A stretch of DNA of 64,000 nt from Undaria pinnatifida (Eukaryota; Sar; Phaeophyceae; Laminariales; Alariaceae): contig JABAKD010000016.1 of assembly GCA_012845835.1 (NCBI GenBank), positions 14,063,020-14,127,019 on the forward strand, given 5' to 3'. The position numbers and the translations under genes were made by a program. Shown here one piece after another: positions 45,601 to 48,654 of the stretch; position 1 is the stretch's first letter; the number at the start of each line of letters is the position of its first letter. A model generated the notes under the pieces. It saw nothing but the letters and a program-made list of their open reading frames with translations. It had not been told where the DNA came from and did not search any database.

Positions 45601-46159
45601 CATTCGACTGCTCGTGCTGTTTTCGGTGACGTTATCAGCGGTGAGTATTTGACGGGCGACATCAACGAGGAGTACCTGAACCACCTTCATGCCATGAGGA
45701 ACGACACCACGCTCGCGATGAAGCAGATGCGGATGCTCAATGTTACCTCCAGGTATAGAATACGTATGATGTTGGTGTGGTGCCTTTTATTTGACAGATT
45801 CTGATAGATTTGTGTTCTCGCGGTTACCTCTTCGGGACCCGTGCTCATCGACCAGTAGAAGACGACGAGTGCGATGTTATCGAGCTGTTTTGATAGGAAG
45901 AGCGTCTAGCAGTACAAGCGGACATATCGGATGATGAAAACATCAACCAGCATGTATCGACACATTTTCATGGCCTCCCTCCCCCGCTACCCCTCTGCGC
46001 GCACCCCCGACTATGCATGGTGGCGTTTTTCACGTTTAATTTATTGCCTACCACAGCCTCAAGTCTCCGAAACGAGAGGTTTCGGAGCGTTCTCTTAGGA
46101 CTTTTGGGGGCAGCGGAAGGCAGGAGTCAACCAACTCCCTCAACAACGGTTGGGGATGA
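11049..46159 (+). CDS. purF: Amidophosphoribosyltransferase (glutamine PRPP amidotransferase), 16 exons
   Basis: It catalyses the first committed step of de novo purine synthesis: PRPP plus glutamine gives 5-phosphoribosylamine. The exons are 11049-11145, 25477-25532, 33600-33710, 34886-35014, 35435-35491, 37367-37447, 38862-39024, 39842-40003, 41025-41111, 41378-41453, 41935-42012, 42483-42588, 43142-43246, 44674-44786, 45639-45752 and 46057-46159. They sum to 1,638 nt (545 aa plus stop) with every junction in phase. The N-terminal Ntn glutaminase starts MCGIV, giving catalytic Cys2 with no propeptide, then QHRGQDAAGI, RYPTAG (about 78-83), AHNGNL (105-110) and HINTDSDSE. The phosphoribosyltransferase half carries [33 protein letters not shown], the PRPP loop [13 protein letters not shown] (375-387) and NVYGID. 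Sequence and length match the E. coli/fungal type, which lacks an Fe-S cluster. A Ser/Gly-rich tail of about 33 residues looks specific. Intron 10 uses a GC donor; the other 14 are GT-AG. Product is certain from sequence; exon borders are inferred. Confidence 0.95.
11640..11810 (+). repeat. Dispersed repeat family C, copy with 20-bp tandem tail
   Basis: Shared phrases (GGCATCG.CACGG, GTGCTGGATG, TTGAATGTGAAGAGC) recur at 27.05, 28.4, 31.5 and 58.9 kb. Here the final TTGAATGTGAAGAGCGCAG phrase is itself tandemly repeated about four times (11,730-11,805). Confidence 0.6.
12190..12386 (+). pseudogene. Decayed duplicate of purF exon 2 with its upstream intron flank
   Basis: Bases 12,343-12,386 encode [15 protein letters not shown] right after a TTCAG acceptor, against [15 protein letters not shown] in the working exon at 25,477. 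The preceding sequence (GGTGACGCGTTTGACCCTCC) also matches 25,350-25,370, so exon and flank were copied together. The copy runs into T-rich sequence with no matching GTGAGG donor, and the invariant Ala of DAAG is changed, so it is probably not spliced. Confidence 0.75.
12440..12520. repeat. CAGTCG palindromic repeat, copy 1
   Basis: ATTTCTTATACAGTCGGAT and repeated TTTTCGACTGG phrases match, in inverted orientation, the sequence at 17,790-17,960. The element can fold on its CAGTCGAAA/TTTCGACTG arms, as a MITE-like element would. Confidence 0.5.
12514..12770. repeat. Tandem duplication, 128-bp unit, two copies
   Basis: Bases from 12,514 repeat from 12,642 with a period of 128 and almost no differences (CTTCTGGTCCTTCTTCTAAT is shared). 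Confidence 0.85.
12929..13180 (-). mobile_element. Retroposon-like repeat with (AAC)n end
   Basis: This is nearly identical to 4,936-5,178: the same (GTT)n edge, ACATTAACTCG core and GTGCCAGGTCCAT end. The high similarity of two copies 8 kb apart suggests recent dispersal or duplication. Confidence 0.55.
13300..13470. repeat. Purine-rich tract, the 3' tail of the LINE
   Basis: The plus strand is almost entirely A and G (AAAGAAAAGAAG-type). On the LINE sense strand this is a C/T-rich tail and matches the position of the T/C tract at 22,500-22,550 in the other copy. Confidence 0.6.
13690..13780. repeat. C-rich tract (G-rich on LINE sense strand)
   Basis: Runs of four to nine C are separated by T or A. 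On the minus strand these are repeated G runs able to form G-quadruplexes. The truncated LINE copy has a G-rich tract at the same place (22,255-22,300). Confidence 0.75.
13978..14880 (-). CDS. LINE polyprotein: C-terminal reverse transcriptase and tail
   Basis: This continues the polyprotein in a second frame ([18 protein letters not shown]). It includes the RT active-site box as CADD, where Y/FADD is usual, and a VYLGGAIT stretch. A TAA at 14,371 breaks the frame; the second LINE copy has a Tyr codon (TAC) there, so this is a nonsense change. The remainder holds LLYGCMTW and a basic end. Confidence 0.75.
14616..17201 (-). CDS. LINE polyprotein: endonuclease and N-terminal reverse transcriptase
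   Basis: This is an 861-codon frame. A basic N-terminus (residues 25-50) leads into an endonuclease/exonuclease/phosphatase fold: GTYNVRTL (about 66-73, Asn69), LQEVR (Glu103), DANARTG (Asp219, Asn221) and SDHNL (319-323). Reverse transcriptase motifs follow: [30 protein letters not shown] and GLRQGCVL. After GLRQGCVL the frame goes wrong: a one-base loss near 14,870 moves the RT continuation into another frame. The rest of this open frame is out-of-frame sequence. Confidence 0.85.
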   Translation of the reverse strand: MALRQELGWAKETERGKYSVWEKRRVEWRKSEARKKRRRRRRIRRAAHKIRTDARARSRAGELVVGTYNVRTLASKGTNGVGHAEVIMKTCEDAGCDVIGLQEVRRNGQSAFTAAGYVVFCSGADGGKYEKKGNHGVGLAVRESIVAGMDKSDVAVECISARLMKVRIQLKGKSNGVSFIVGYAPTLDKSTSEKDYFWNSLDEVVKEVPSRDHLLVLMDANARTGMRGIEWTDRKVLGAYGRDELNDNGERLLTHATDNKLALLNTYYATPARGISYTFQSPNRGKAQYRLDYILTRQVDRRLVRNVTVRTPPRENAESDHNLVIANIRLLGRIAPNRPKIVTKNRRAIDLQRLMADPHLRMNLQNAIAANLASPTPGINAGSVDDTASLLTETLLSNAADIEPPTRRKQVPRGWCATEETRAELNARWQDREDARKRIRSAPNDRGLRQALKATIKQLKRTRAEAVQRFFEDYVSQLEGRIREGDQFGFYKHLKGMDVEGKRTFNSQYIKDEEGRLLRDNALIRERWVRWFHKLLNTKSPTLDPSIVDELKQWPPCRPLDDVPSRYEVEEAIRALANRKAVGPDGLPAELLKVLAGGENTLGKFHDIIVAVWRGGGVPQQWKDATINVLHKKKDWTECGNYRGISLVAHAGKVLLKVIAGRLSDYCKRENILLEEQRGFRTQRSTVDMMFVVRRLQELARKEDNPLYMCFIDLTKAYDSVDRSLLWDVLARFGVPPRMLAVIRQFHDGMQACVRLDDGECSDKFDVGQGLRQGCVLAHCCSTCFSRRYCVWPRNASSLMQPSRTTWCKSIERKARRRALHAQAKSTDGGERRGRGCRDCGVCCARTMRASYRDHQKGWRG
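17790..17960. repeat. CAGTCG palindromic repeat, copy 2 (MITE-like)
   Basis: Multiple CAGTCG/CGACTG boxes alternate (TTTTCGACTG, CAGTCGGAAAAGG) and can fold back. The end CCGACTGTATAAGAAATGG is the reverse complement of the start of the copy at 12,440. It is followed by an AT-rich GCTTATTATAAGC-type stretch that resembles 23,160-23,290. Confidence 0.5.
17961..18085. repeat. AT-rich GCTTATTTGC palindromic repeat, copy 1
   Basis: Short AAGCAACTT, GCTTATT and AAATAAGCATGCT phrases also fill 23,160-23,320. Many of them are self-complementary. Confidence 0.45.
18118..18186 (-). repeat. tRNA-like pseudogene or SINE head
   Basis: On the minus strand a D-arm-like TAGTTCAACAATGAGAAC is followed by an anticodon-like stem CTCTG/CAGAG and a T-stem GTGGG/CCCAC. 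The T-loop ATCACGA is degenerate and the acceptor stem does not close, so no functional tRNA is claimed. Confidence 0.35.
18187..18937. other. Intron 1 stretch without recognised content
   Basis: The plus strand has an open frame of about 116 codons at 18,407-18,757 with no motif. No repeat family was recognised. Confidence 0.3.
18938..19093 (-). repeat. Two tandem copies of the CAGCTTGCAAAG short element
   Basis: Units at 18,938-18,996 and 19,034-19,093 each run from CGCAGCTTGCAAAG through TGAGTTTC to CTCACAGCTG. Related copies lie at 21,007, 21,100, 23,332, 40,259 and 63,290. Confidence 0.65.
19750..19990 (+). mobile_element. LTR-element-related fragment
   Basis: TTAGGCCACCCTGAATAGTC followed by GATGCGGCTATTCGAAA and CCCCCACACCTCGT recurs at 51,805-51,985. 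Its first part resembles the start of the interior of the element at 48.9-49.8 kb. It is a decayed fragment of a terminal-repeat element and no coding part is recognised. Confidence 0.45.
20575..20606. repeat. Short tandem repeat (ACTGCAC)n
   Basis: About four perfect copies of the 7-bp unit CACTGCA. Confidence 0.8.
21007..21152 (+). repeat. Two tandem copies of the CTTTGCAAGCTG short element
   Basis: Units at 21,007-21,060 and 21,100-21,152 run from AGCTGTGRGTTCGA to CTTTGCAAGCTG, the reverse complement of the units at 18.94-19.09 kb. Confidence 0.65.
21575..22560 (+). mobile_element. 5'-truncated copy of the intron-1 LINE
   Basis: It matches the last quarter of the LINE at 13.3-17.4 kb in the opposite orientation: CAGAGGGCCTGGGCGTGCTT, then a decayed reading of [18 protein letters not shown], the G-rich tract (22,255-22,300), CCAAGAGACGAAAGTATGGG and a T/C-rich tail. 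At least two stops lie within the coding remnant. Truncation at the 5' end is normal for incomplete target-primed reverse transcription. Confidence 0.8.
23160..23320. repeat. AT-rich GCTTAAATAAGC palindromic repeat, copy 2
   Basis: Many AAGCAACTT and TAAGCATGCTTA phrases are shared with 17,961-18,085. It lies directly beside a copy of the CTTTGCAAGCTG short element. Confidence 0.5.
23332..23412 (+). repeat. CTTTGCAAGCTG short element with extended edge
   Basis: GAGCTGTGAGATCGA runs to CTTTGCAAGCTGCGTGTGAT. The following ACTTCGATCGCGC then TTACGGGG edge matches, inverted, the sequence before the 18.94-kb copy, so the element is longer than its core. Confidence 0.6.
24085..24098. repeat. Poly-G run
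   Basis: About a dozen consecutive G bases, followed by another short G run. Confidence 0.85.
24395..24800. repeat. Local direct repeat (GCTATGTTCTACAC)
   Basis: About 80 bp at 24,405-24,480 (CTCTCTTGCGACTGCTG, GGCTATGTTCTACAC) recurs at 24,730-24,800 in the same order and orientation. Confidence 0.6.
25330..25476 (+). other. Intron 1 end: flank shared with the decayed exon 2 copy
   Basis: CTTGGTGACGCATTTGGCCC and the stretch up to the acceptor align with 12,190-12,342. This shows that the duplication at 12.2-12.4 kb included the acceptor region. Confidence 0.65.
25477..25532 (+). CDS. purF: purF exon 2 (DAAGIVT)
   Basis: ATACAG acceptor, then [19 protein letters not shown]; donor CGGAAG|GTGAGG. 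It completes the Asp33 codon and ends in phase 0. It carries the conserved DAAG of the glutaminase. Confidence 0.93.
25565..25655. repeat. CAGCAGCGGTATGA tandem repeat
   Basis: About four imperfect units of GCAGTGCAGCAGCGGTATGAT. Confidence 0.65.
26048..26345 (+). mobile_element. tRNA-derived SINE
   Basis: A box-like TGGTATAATGG (about 26,059) and B box-like GTTCGGATCTC (about 26,115) have tRNA spacing. The body (GATGCAAGTCGACGAG, ATCTTCCCGCGATAAAAA, GAAGGCACG) recurs at 57,165-57,310 and as a scrap near 1 kb. The dispersed body with a tRNA head supports a SINE. Confidence 0.55.
26384..26869. repeat. Perfect tandem duplication, 243-bp unit
   Basis: 26,384-26,626 and 26,627-26,869 read identically as far as can be followed by eye. 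The identity means a very recent duplication or an assembly artefact. Confidence 0.9.
27050..27240 (+). repeat. Family C copy joined to (GTT)n retroposon-like repeat
   Basis: The CTGTATTTGCGATGT then GTGACCACAGC phrase of family C is followed by GATGTTGTTGTTGTCTAACATTAACTC and GTGGTCACA, the core of the 4.9/12.9-kb element. The two repeats lie side by side. Confidence 0.5.
27991..28254 (+). CDS. Unassigned G+C-rich open frame (87 codons)
   Basis: An ATG-started frame rich in Ser, Pro and Arg ([19 protein letters not shown]) lies inside purF intron 2. The composition is more coding-like than the surroundings, but there is no homology, splice support or conserved motif. It could be a nested gene, an exon of an element, or chance. 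Confidence 0.2.
   Translation: MLLAACGADLKNKSSRSGRVQSVSSPPVDAQSPSSSVVESSLLLAQFPPLKPRLRRSVARGGACLRARACRLSIAAPPLLPKKTRES
28375..28470 (+). repeat. Dispersed repeat family C copy
   Basis: GGCACAGACACTATTGATAG, GTGCTGGATGTAGATGGG and TTTAACGTGAAGAACGCA match the 58.9-kb and 31.5-kb copies. Confidence 0.55.
28855..29037. repeat. Tandem duplication, 91-bp unit, two copies
   Basis: ATTCATGT then TGACGGTATTAT then GTAGACGATAGACAATGTCC recur with a period of 91. A third, decayed start follows near 29,046. Confidence 0.85.
29520..29700. repeat. Tandem direct repeat about 120 bp
   Basis: AATGCGAGGGCGGAATATGT with CAAGCCAGCACACCAGGCAA recurs at 29,646 (AATGCGAGGACGGAACACAT, then the same phrase). Confidence 0.75.
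31450..31605 (+). repeat. Dispersed repeat family C copy
   Basis: It starts with TTGCTGTATTTGCAATGTGT and continues through GCATCGGCACGGACACTGG and GTTGAATGTGAAGAGCACAC. The order is the same as at 58,825-59,015. Confidence 0.65.
31925..32125. repeat. Degenerate minisatellite (ACGGCGAATA)
   Basis: About five imperfect units contain TACGGCGAATA followed by an A-rich stretch and GCCTAA. Confidence 0.55.
32217..32252. other. Hairpin GCAACATTTTT...GGCGAAAAATGTTGC
   Basis: A 15-bp stem with a small T bulge and a 3-nt loop. Just downstream GCGCAACA-type strings recur. No RNA family is recognised. Confidence 0.5.
32824..32895. repeat. (GTT)n/(GCT)n microsatellite
   Basis: Interrupted GTTGTTGCTGTTG units. 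Confidence 0.85.
33278..33530. repeat. CA/ACA-rich low-complexity run
   Basis: Almost pure ACACAACA-type sequence about 250 bp long, ending 70 bp before the exon 3 acceptor. Confidence 0.9.
33600..33710 (+). CDS. purF: purF exon 3 (RYPTAG)
   Basis: TTTGGCAG acceptor, then [12 protein letters not shown] and [13 protein letters not shown]; donor TTGCAG|GTGAGC. It is 37 codons, phase 0 at both ends. RYPTAG holds a glutamine-binding Arg. Confidence 0.93.
34157..34245 (+). pseudogene. Decayed partial duplicate of purF exon 3 and its donor
   Basis: CTAAGGGGAAGGATGG, CTGCCGTTATCCCA and CTTGCAGGTGAGGTCGGT align with CTAAGGGGGAGAATGG, CTGCCGTTACCCCA and CTTGCAGGTGAGCTCGGT of exon 3 and its intron flank, 500 bp upstream. 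A short deletion in the copy destroys the frame, so it is a pseudo-exon. Confidence 0.65.
34262..34420 (+). mobile_element. Fossil scrap of retroelement pol (RT/RNase H linker-like)
   Basis: An exon-like, G+C-rich stretch reads [18 protein letters not shown]. The F..DL.WW pattern is typical of the segment after reverse transcriptase in Ty3- or DIRS-type retroelements. It is a short isolated fragment of a broken element, with no terminal repeats identified. Confidence 0.35.
34886..35014 (+). CDS. purF: purF exon 4 (AHNGNL, HINTDS)
   Basis: ACATGTAG acceptor, then [21 protein letters not shown] and HINTDS; donor GACTCG|GTGAGA. 43 codons in phase 0. Asn107 and Gly108 form the oxyanion-type site of the glutaminase. 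Confidence 0.95.
35015..35434 (+). other. purF: purF intron 4 (420 bp)
   Basis: No repeat or element recognised; acceptor GCTTGCAG. Confidence 0.85.
35435..35491 (+). CDS. purF: purF exon 5
   Basis: [19 protein letters not shown], 19 codons in phase 0. It matches the SDSE.LLN.F helix of the family. Donor AAGCAG|GTGATT. Confidence 0.93.
35492..37366 (+). other. purF: purF intron 5 (1.9 kb)
   Basis: The last third is a minisatellite of TTCCGATATATCGTATCGAA units (listed separately). The first part has no recognised element. Confidence 0.8.
37010..37255. repeat. Minisatellite TTCCGATATATCGTATCGAA
   Basis: More than ten imperfect units of about 21-25 bp. Each unit contains ATCGTATCGAACTTCCG and is partly self-complementary around GATATATC. 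Confidence 0.85.
37367..37447 (+). CDS. purF: purF exon 6
   Basis: CTCTCAG acceptor, then [15 protein letters not shown] and CQGGYAVV; donor GTTGTG|GTGAGC. 27 codons in phase 0. A nearer AG ten bases downstream would start with a stop codon, which fixes this choice. Confidence 0.9.
37510..37603. repeat. 46-bp tandem duplication
   Basis: CAAGTACGGCGTTCAGATCT to AAAACGGGTGG is repeated twice without visible differences. Confidence 0.9.
37842..38260. mobile_element. TIR/foldback element, half copy
   Basis: The core 37,842-38,024 has inverted ends: TGTTGAATTCGGCGAACG, then AAGGCCAACC, against GGTTGGCCTTGG, CGTTCGACGG and TTTCAACA. To the right, CCTACCAAACT, GGTATCTCGCAAACA and AACACGAGT phrases form an arm that matches, inverted, the left arm of the copy at 61.3-62.0 kb. 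No transposase is present, so it is a non-autonomous DNA element. Confidence 0.6.
38555..38715. repeat. CATGACTAT repeat and GGGTC/GACCC hairpin array
   Basis: Four ATCATGACT-type units are followed by GGGTCGGGTC pentamers and then the complementary GACCCGACCC run (38,693-38,710), which together can fold into a hairpin. A larger version is at 50,918-51,095. Confidence 0.75.
38862..39024 (+). CDS. purF: purF exon 7
   Basis: TTGGCAG acceptor, then [20 protein letters not shown] and a long [15 protein letters not shown] end; donor CTCC|GTGAGT splits Arg232. It carries the FRDP.GIRPL signature of the amidotransferase. Confidence 0.95.
39046..39190. repeat. CCGGCACTA dispersed palindromic repeat
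   Basis: AGTGCCGGTATGTGGCAGT, CCAAGCGATTTCAC and GGCACTATAGCGGGCA recur at 59,395-59,600 and 62,113-62,310. CCGGCACT and AGTGCCGG are complementary, so the element folds back. Confidence 0.6.
39627..39725 (+). pseudogene. Decayed duplicate of purF exon 8 start
   Basis: It reads [20 protein letters not shown] followed by HCTILDG, against [20 protein letters not shown] and QCKIPDG in the working exon 200 bp downstream. There is no AG directly before it and it diverges after about 35 codons, so it looks like a broken exon copy left in the intron. Confidence 0.8.
39842..40003 (+). CDS. purF: purF exon 8 ([11 protein letters not shown])
   Basis: GTGCAG acceptor, then [28 protein letters not shown] and VPVYE; donor GAGG|GTGAGG. 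It bridges the glutaminase and transferase halves. Confidence 0.95.
40004..41024 (+). other. purF: purF intron 8 (1.0 kb)
   Basis: It contains a diverged copy of the CTTTGCAAGCTG short element (40,259-40,330); otherwise nothing recognised. Confidence 0.85.
41025..41111 (+). CDS. purF: purF exon 9
   Basis: TTTTGCAG acceptor, then [14 protein letters not shown] and HIDVVIPIP; donor CCCAG|GTGAGA splits Asp315. Confidence 0.95.
41112..41377 (+). other. purF: purF intron 9 (266 bp)
   Basis: It holds a C-rich run near 41,200; no other content recognised. Confidence 0.85.
41378..41453 (+). CDS. purF: purF exon 10, GC donor
   Basis: CCAACAG acceptor, then [15 protein letters not shown] and FREGFIKN. 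It ends AATAG|GCAAGC, a GC-AG intron donor with an otherwise strong consensus. Splitting Arg340 as AG|G gives the conserved KNRY.ARTF with exon 11. Confidence 0.92.
41454..41934 (+). other. purF: purF intron 10 (GC-AG, 481 bp)
   Basis: It starts GCAAGC and ends GACGCCAG. It contains a GCAG-rich stretch (41,520-41,600) and a (GTT)n tract (41,762-41,815). Confidence 0.85.
41762..41815. repeat. (GTT)n microsatellite
   Basis: About sixteen GTT units with two interruptions. Confidence 0.9.
41935..42012 (+). CDS. purF: purF exon 11 (ARTFIMPGQ)
   Basis: [20 protein letters not shown] and KLNTI; donor ATCAG|GTGCGA splits Arg366. The basic loop matches the flexible PRPP-site loop of the family. Confidence 0.95.
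42013..42482 (+). other. purF: purF intron 11 (470 bp)
   Basis: From 42,236 a degenerate 35-40 bp repeat runs (GACCATCGTGTCTGTTTTG, TTTGACCATTGTGTTTGTTT), up to the acceptor TTGCAAAAG. Confidence 0.75.
42483..42588 (+). CDS. purF: purF exon 12 (PRPP-binding loop)
   Basis: It carries [15 protein letters not shown], the phosphoribosyltransferase PRPP motif with acidic pair Asp378-Asp379. 35 codons plus one base; donor AACAAG|GTGCGT. Confidence 0.96.
42604..42760. repeat. (GTT)n/(GCT)n tract
   Basis: About 150 bp of GTT with GCT interruptions, adjoining the retroposon-like core at 42,762. Confidence 0.9.
42762..42860 (-). mobile_element. Retroposon-like repeat core, diverged copy
   Basis: TCACGTTAACTC, CCCGTGGTCACAAGACAGGC and TCGCTCTGAAG match the 4.9-kb element in order, again next to (GTT)n. 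Confidence 0.5.
43142..43246 (+). CDS. purF: purF exon 13 (NVYGID)
   Basis: [20 protein letters not shown] and [11 protein letters not shown], 35 codons in phase 0; donor GAACAG|GTAGTG. Confidence 0.95.
43247..44673 (+). other. purF: purF intron 13 (1.4 kb), almost entirely minisatellite
   Basis: See the repeat entry at 43,290-44,640. The acceptor TTCGCAG follows the array closely. Confidence 0.85.
43290..44640. repeat. Degenerate minisatellite with an inverted block
   Basis: Units of roughly 60-80 bp contain GTCATCGTAAACACTTCTG, TATTCTTACGGTTGTCGTG and GTCTCTTGTTATCGTC. Between about 43,886 and 43,985 the units run in the opposite direction (GTGATAACATCAGAAGTG, GTTTACGATGACACG), making a hairpin with the unit just before. 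Confidence 0.8.
44674..44786 (+). CDS. purF: purF exon 14
   Basis: [20 protein letters not shown] and IPRFDSSCF; donor TTTAG|GTTAGT splits Ser474. It matches the FECS-like segment near the end of the transferase domain. Confidence 0.93.
44787..45638 (+). other. purF: purF intron 14 (0.85 kb), CTTCGAAGAA repeats
   Basis: It is nearly all short imperfect repeats of TTGCTTCCAAGAAGTTTTTC and CTTCGAAGAA. The last 40 bp before exon 15 contain ATTCGACTGCTCGTGCTGTT, which resembles the 3' end of exon 14. Confidence 0.8.
45639..45752 (+). CDS. purF: purF exon 15
   Basis: GTTATCAG acceptor, then [20 protein letters not shown] and [10 protein letters not shown]; donor TCCAG|GTATAG splits Ser512. It matches the YVT.D...YL..L...RND end of the family. 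Confidence 0.94.
45753..46056 (+). other. purF: purF intron 15 (304 bp)
   Basis: No repeat recognised; the T-rich end and CTACCACAG acceptor are clear. Confidence 0.8.
46057..46159 (+). CDS. purF: purF exon 16 (C-terminal tail and stop)
   Basis: It completes Ser512 and adds 33 residues ([20 protein letters not shown], ending NGWG) before TGA. The tail is polar and Ser/Gly-rich, beyond the conserved enzyme, so its exact border rests on phase and acceptor only. Confidence 0.75.
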
Positions 46160-46299
46160 TTGATGCCCAGCGCTGAGTATTCAGGACAGGACTCGGAACG
46201 TGTATGCCTCGGCGTGGCAGCAGAACCGCTTGGATTGCGAACGCCGTCTCTGTCCCTGGTCCTCCTCTGTGCGAACGTTCGATATGGAGATTGCACGTA

Positions 46300-46620
46300 G
46301 CGTGTGCGAATGATGCGGTGCGGATCGTTCTGCAAACCCTTCTGTGAACGTACTGTGAAACAGTTTGCGATCGCTTTGGGAACGAGTTCCAAAAAGCGCT
46401 GTGAAAGGTTTTGCGAGCTTTTTTTTTTTTTTCGCAAACGTTTTGTGTAACATTCTGCGCGAATGTTTGTGAACCTTTAGCGAAGGTTTAGATAAACACT
46501 TTGCAAACGTTTGGCTAACCTTGGCGTGCGTTTCGCAAATATGTTGTGATTAAAAAAACATGTACCGTTTTGCGAATGATTTGTGCAAGTGTTGCTGACG
46601 TTTTGCAGTGCGTCATTTTG
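46300..46620. repeat. Degenerate TTTGCGAACGTTTTGTG repeat
   Basis: About a dozen imperfect approximately 20-25 bp units (TTTCGCAAACG, TTTGTGAACC, TTTTGCGAATG) lie just downstream of the purF stop. Confidence 0.6.
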
Positions 46621-47022
46621 AAGCGCGTTATGAGGCCAGATCGGCATGAGCGCGTGAGCGCGATCTTCACGGCAAAGCTGCCGAGACTAAGGCTAAGGCG
46701 TAGTGGGGTTTCGATTTTTTTGTTGCGTGTTTTTCTGTGGAGGCGCCGGGCTGAATGTCCTAGAGTAAAAGGTCGCGATGGCCAAACGAGAGTTCCTCGA
46801 ATGTGCTTTCAAACGACTTTCTCGTCAAAGTTTTAAAGTAATTGTACGTGTTCGTAAAGCGAAAAAAGCGTATACTGGGAAAGGAGGGGTACATCGGCAC
46901 GTGACCGGGGTGCGGGGATGGGGCTCGCCATGTCGTCTGCTAGAGCGTGTACCGTAAAACACGCAAGATAGCACCCCCCCCAGGGTGATTCTCCAAAACA
47001 AGGGGGGACACAAAAGAGGAAA
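46621..47022. other. Short intergenic stretch; nothing firm
   Basis: An AG-bounded open stretch at 46,607-46,700 (CVILKRVMRPDRHERV) was seen but has no donor or partner exon. No gene is assigned. Confidence 0.3.
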
Positions 47023-47631
47023 ATGGCGGCTTTGGGAAGACCTCGTCGAGGCTTTTTCATAGGCGCGTCGCTCGGCGTGTACATTGTCCCGAGAATCAAG
47101 TCGACAATCGTCGAAGAGTTAATAAATTGTCTTGTCTTTCGTTGTGTGCGGTAGGCGTCGTTGTTGTGGGCATGGCCTTACCCTTGTCGACGCCGATTTT
47201 TTTGTTTTGTCCGCAAAATGCGAGACGTGGGGGTACGCAGAGAAGGTGATGGCCGATGGCCGGTGTGGAATAAACACACGGCTGGTGGTGCGTATGGTAT
47301 GATATTTACACGCTGGGATGAGACGAGCAGCAACATTCGATACATTTTTTGTTGACGGGTGATTTGTGCGTTTTGCCTTCTGTGCACGCACGCGAGGGCA
47401 GCTGCCGCGCCCTCGCCCGTAGGAACAGGCTCACATCACATTATTACAGCTATATTAAACCCCTTTAGAACTGCACCCACTTTTTTTGGATAAATGACTT
47501 GGAGTTAGTGTGGGATTTTTTTTGCCGTCGTGAACGGGTCAAGGTTTTTTGACGCCCTCCTAGGAGGCGTGAATGATGACATGGACGTTCAAGAAGAGGA
47601 TTTTGTAACGCGACTTCGCCGGGAACCATGA
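47023..47631 (+). CDS. Possible small two-exon gene with a short hydrophobic N-terminus
   Basis: The first part (47,023-47,154) opens MAALGRPRRGFFIGASLGVY then IVPRIKSTIVEEL: a basic start, then a short hydrophobic stretch of about 12 residues, then an amphipathic helix. It resembles small organelle-membrane proteins, and the pattern is faintly like DUF4535. A second exon-like stretch (about 47,564-47,631) reads GVNDDMDVQEEDFVTRLRRE and stops at TGA after a CTCCTAG acceptor. No donor joins the two parts without compromise (candidates near 47,134-47,151), so the 43-codon frame may be the whole gene. Homology is not certain. Confidence 0.35.
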
Positions 47632-47942
47632 GAAATGATCGGCGCGGGATGGTTACTTTGTGCGCTTTTCTATTTTAAGATTTTTATGCTCGCGTCGGAT
47701 ATGTGTGGACGTCGAAACGCGGTGGGAAATGGGTCGCTGGCGGAAGGAATTGACCGACCACCGTTCGTTTCATCTCGTCATGTGTTTTTTCTTCGGTGTC
47801 GTTTTACAGGAACCGCGGGCTGATGTAATGTTGCCAAGTGCCTGTCGTGTTCTTGCGCATTGTCGGCTGGGTTCTTTCCTAGCGTCGATGGTGGCATCAT
47901 CGCGAGAAAGCGGTGCCGTTGCTCGCGGCTTGCAGCACCGTC

Positions 47943-48130
47943 GCAGTTTTTCCATCCGGCATGGTTTCGCGTCTCGAACACGCGTGGCTGATAACCTGTG
48001 GAGCTAGAACAAACCAGCTTAGCTATATATGTTGTTGCAGTTTTTCCATCCGGCATGGTTTCGCGTCTCGAACACGCGTGGCTGATAACCTGTGGAGCTA
48101 GAACAAACCAGCTTAGCTAGAAATGTTGTT
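47943..48130. repeat. Tandem duplication, 94-bp unit, two copies
   Basis: GCAGTTTTTCCATCCGGCAT through AACAAACCAGCTTAGCTA recurs with a period of 94 and almost no differences. Confidence 0.9.
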
Positions 48131-48654
48131 GTCTCGCGATGGTTGAGGGGAAAGGCTTTGTCTTTTTTGGGGGGGGGTCGGGATGGTTAAGGGATACAAG
48201 GGTAAGGCTTTTTAAAGGGGATGTGTGGAGAGTGATGCAGTAGTATATATCACTCTGGGCGGAAATATAAGGAACGATGGGGGTATTACTATGAATTACA
48301 AAATTCCTAATAATTCCGTTCAGAGTGGAGTAAGATTATATTTTTGGGGGGTGGTGGAAATTGTTGCGTGCTGTGATACGAACCAGGTATATTCACAGGA
48401 GATATCACAGCGTCCGACGCGATAAGTGGTCGGGCGTGTTGCCCGTGTGTCAAGCACTGCCCGCGATGGCGGTTGGTACACAGCGAGATCACGCCGGAAG
48501 GGTCTTTTTTATATAACGAAGAAAAACGTGACACGTTGTGACGAAAAAAAGAGTCGGCGGCTCTCACAAGAGCAGCTGTCGTTGACGAGGAACATAAACA
48601 TTCAGGATTCGTTACCCAGCAAGTAGCGTCAGTAGCTGACCAAGACTACCATAC
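48131..48654. other. No gene recognised
   Basis: A G-run at about 48,168 and scattered short open frames only. Confidence 0.35.
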
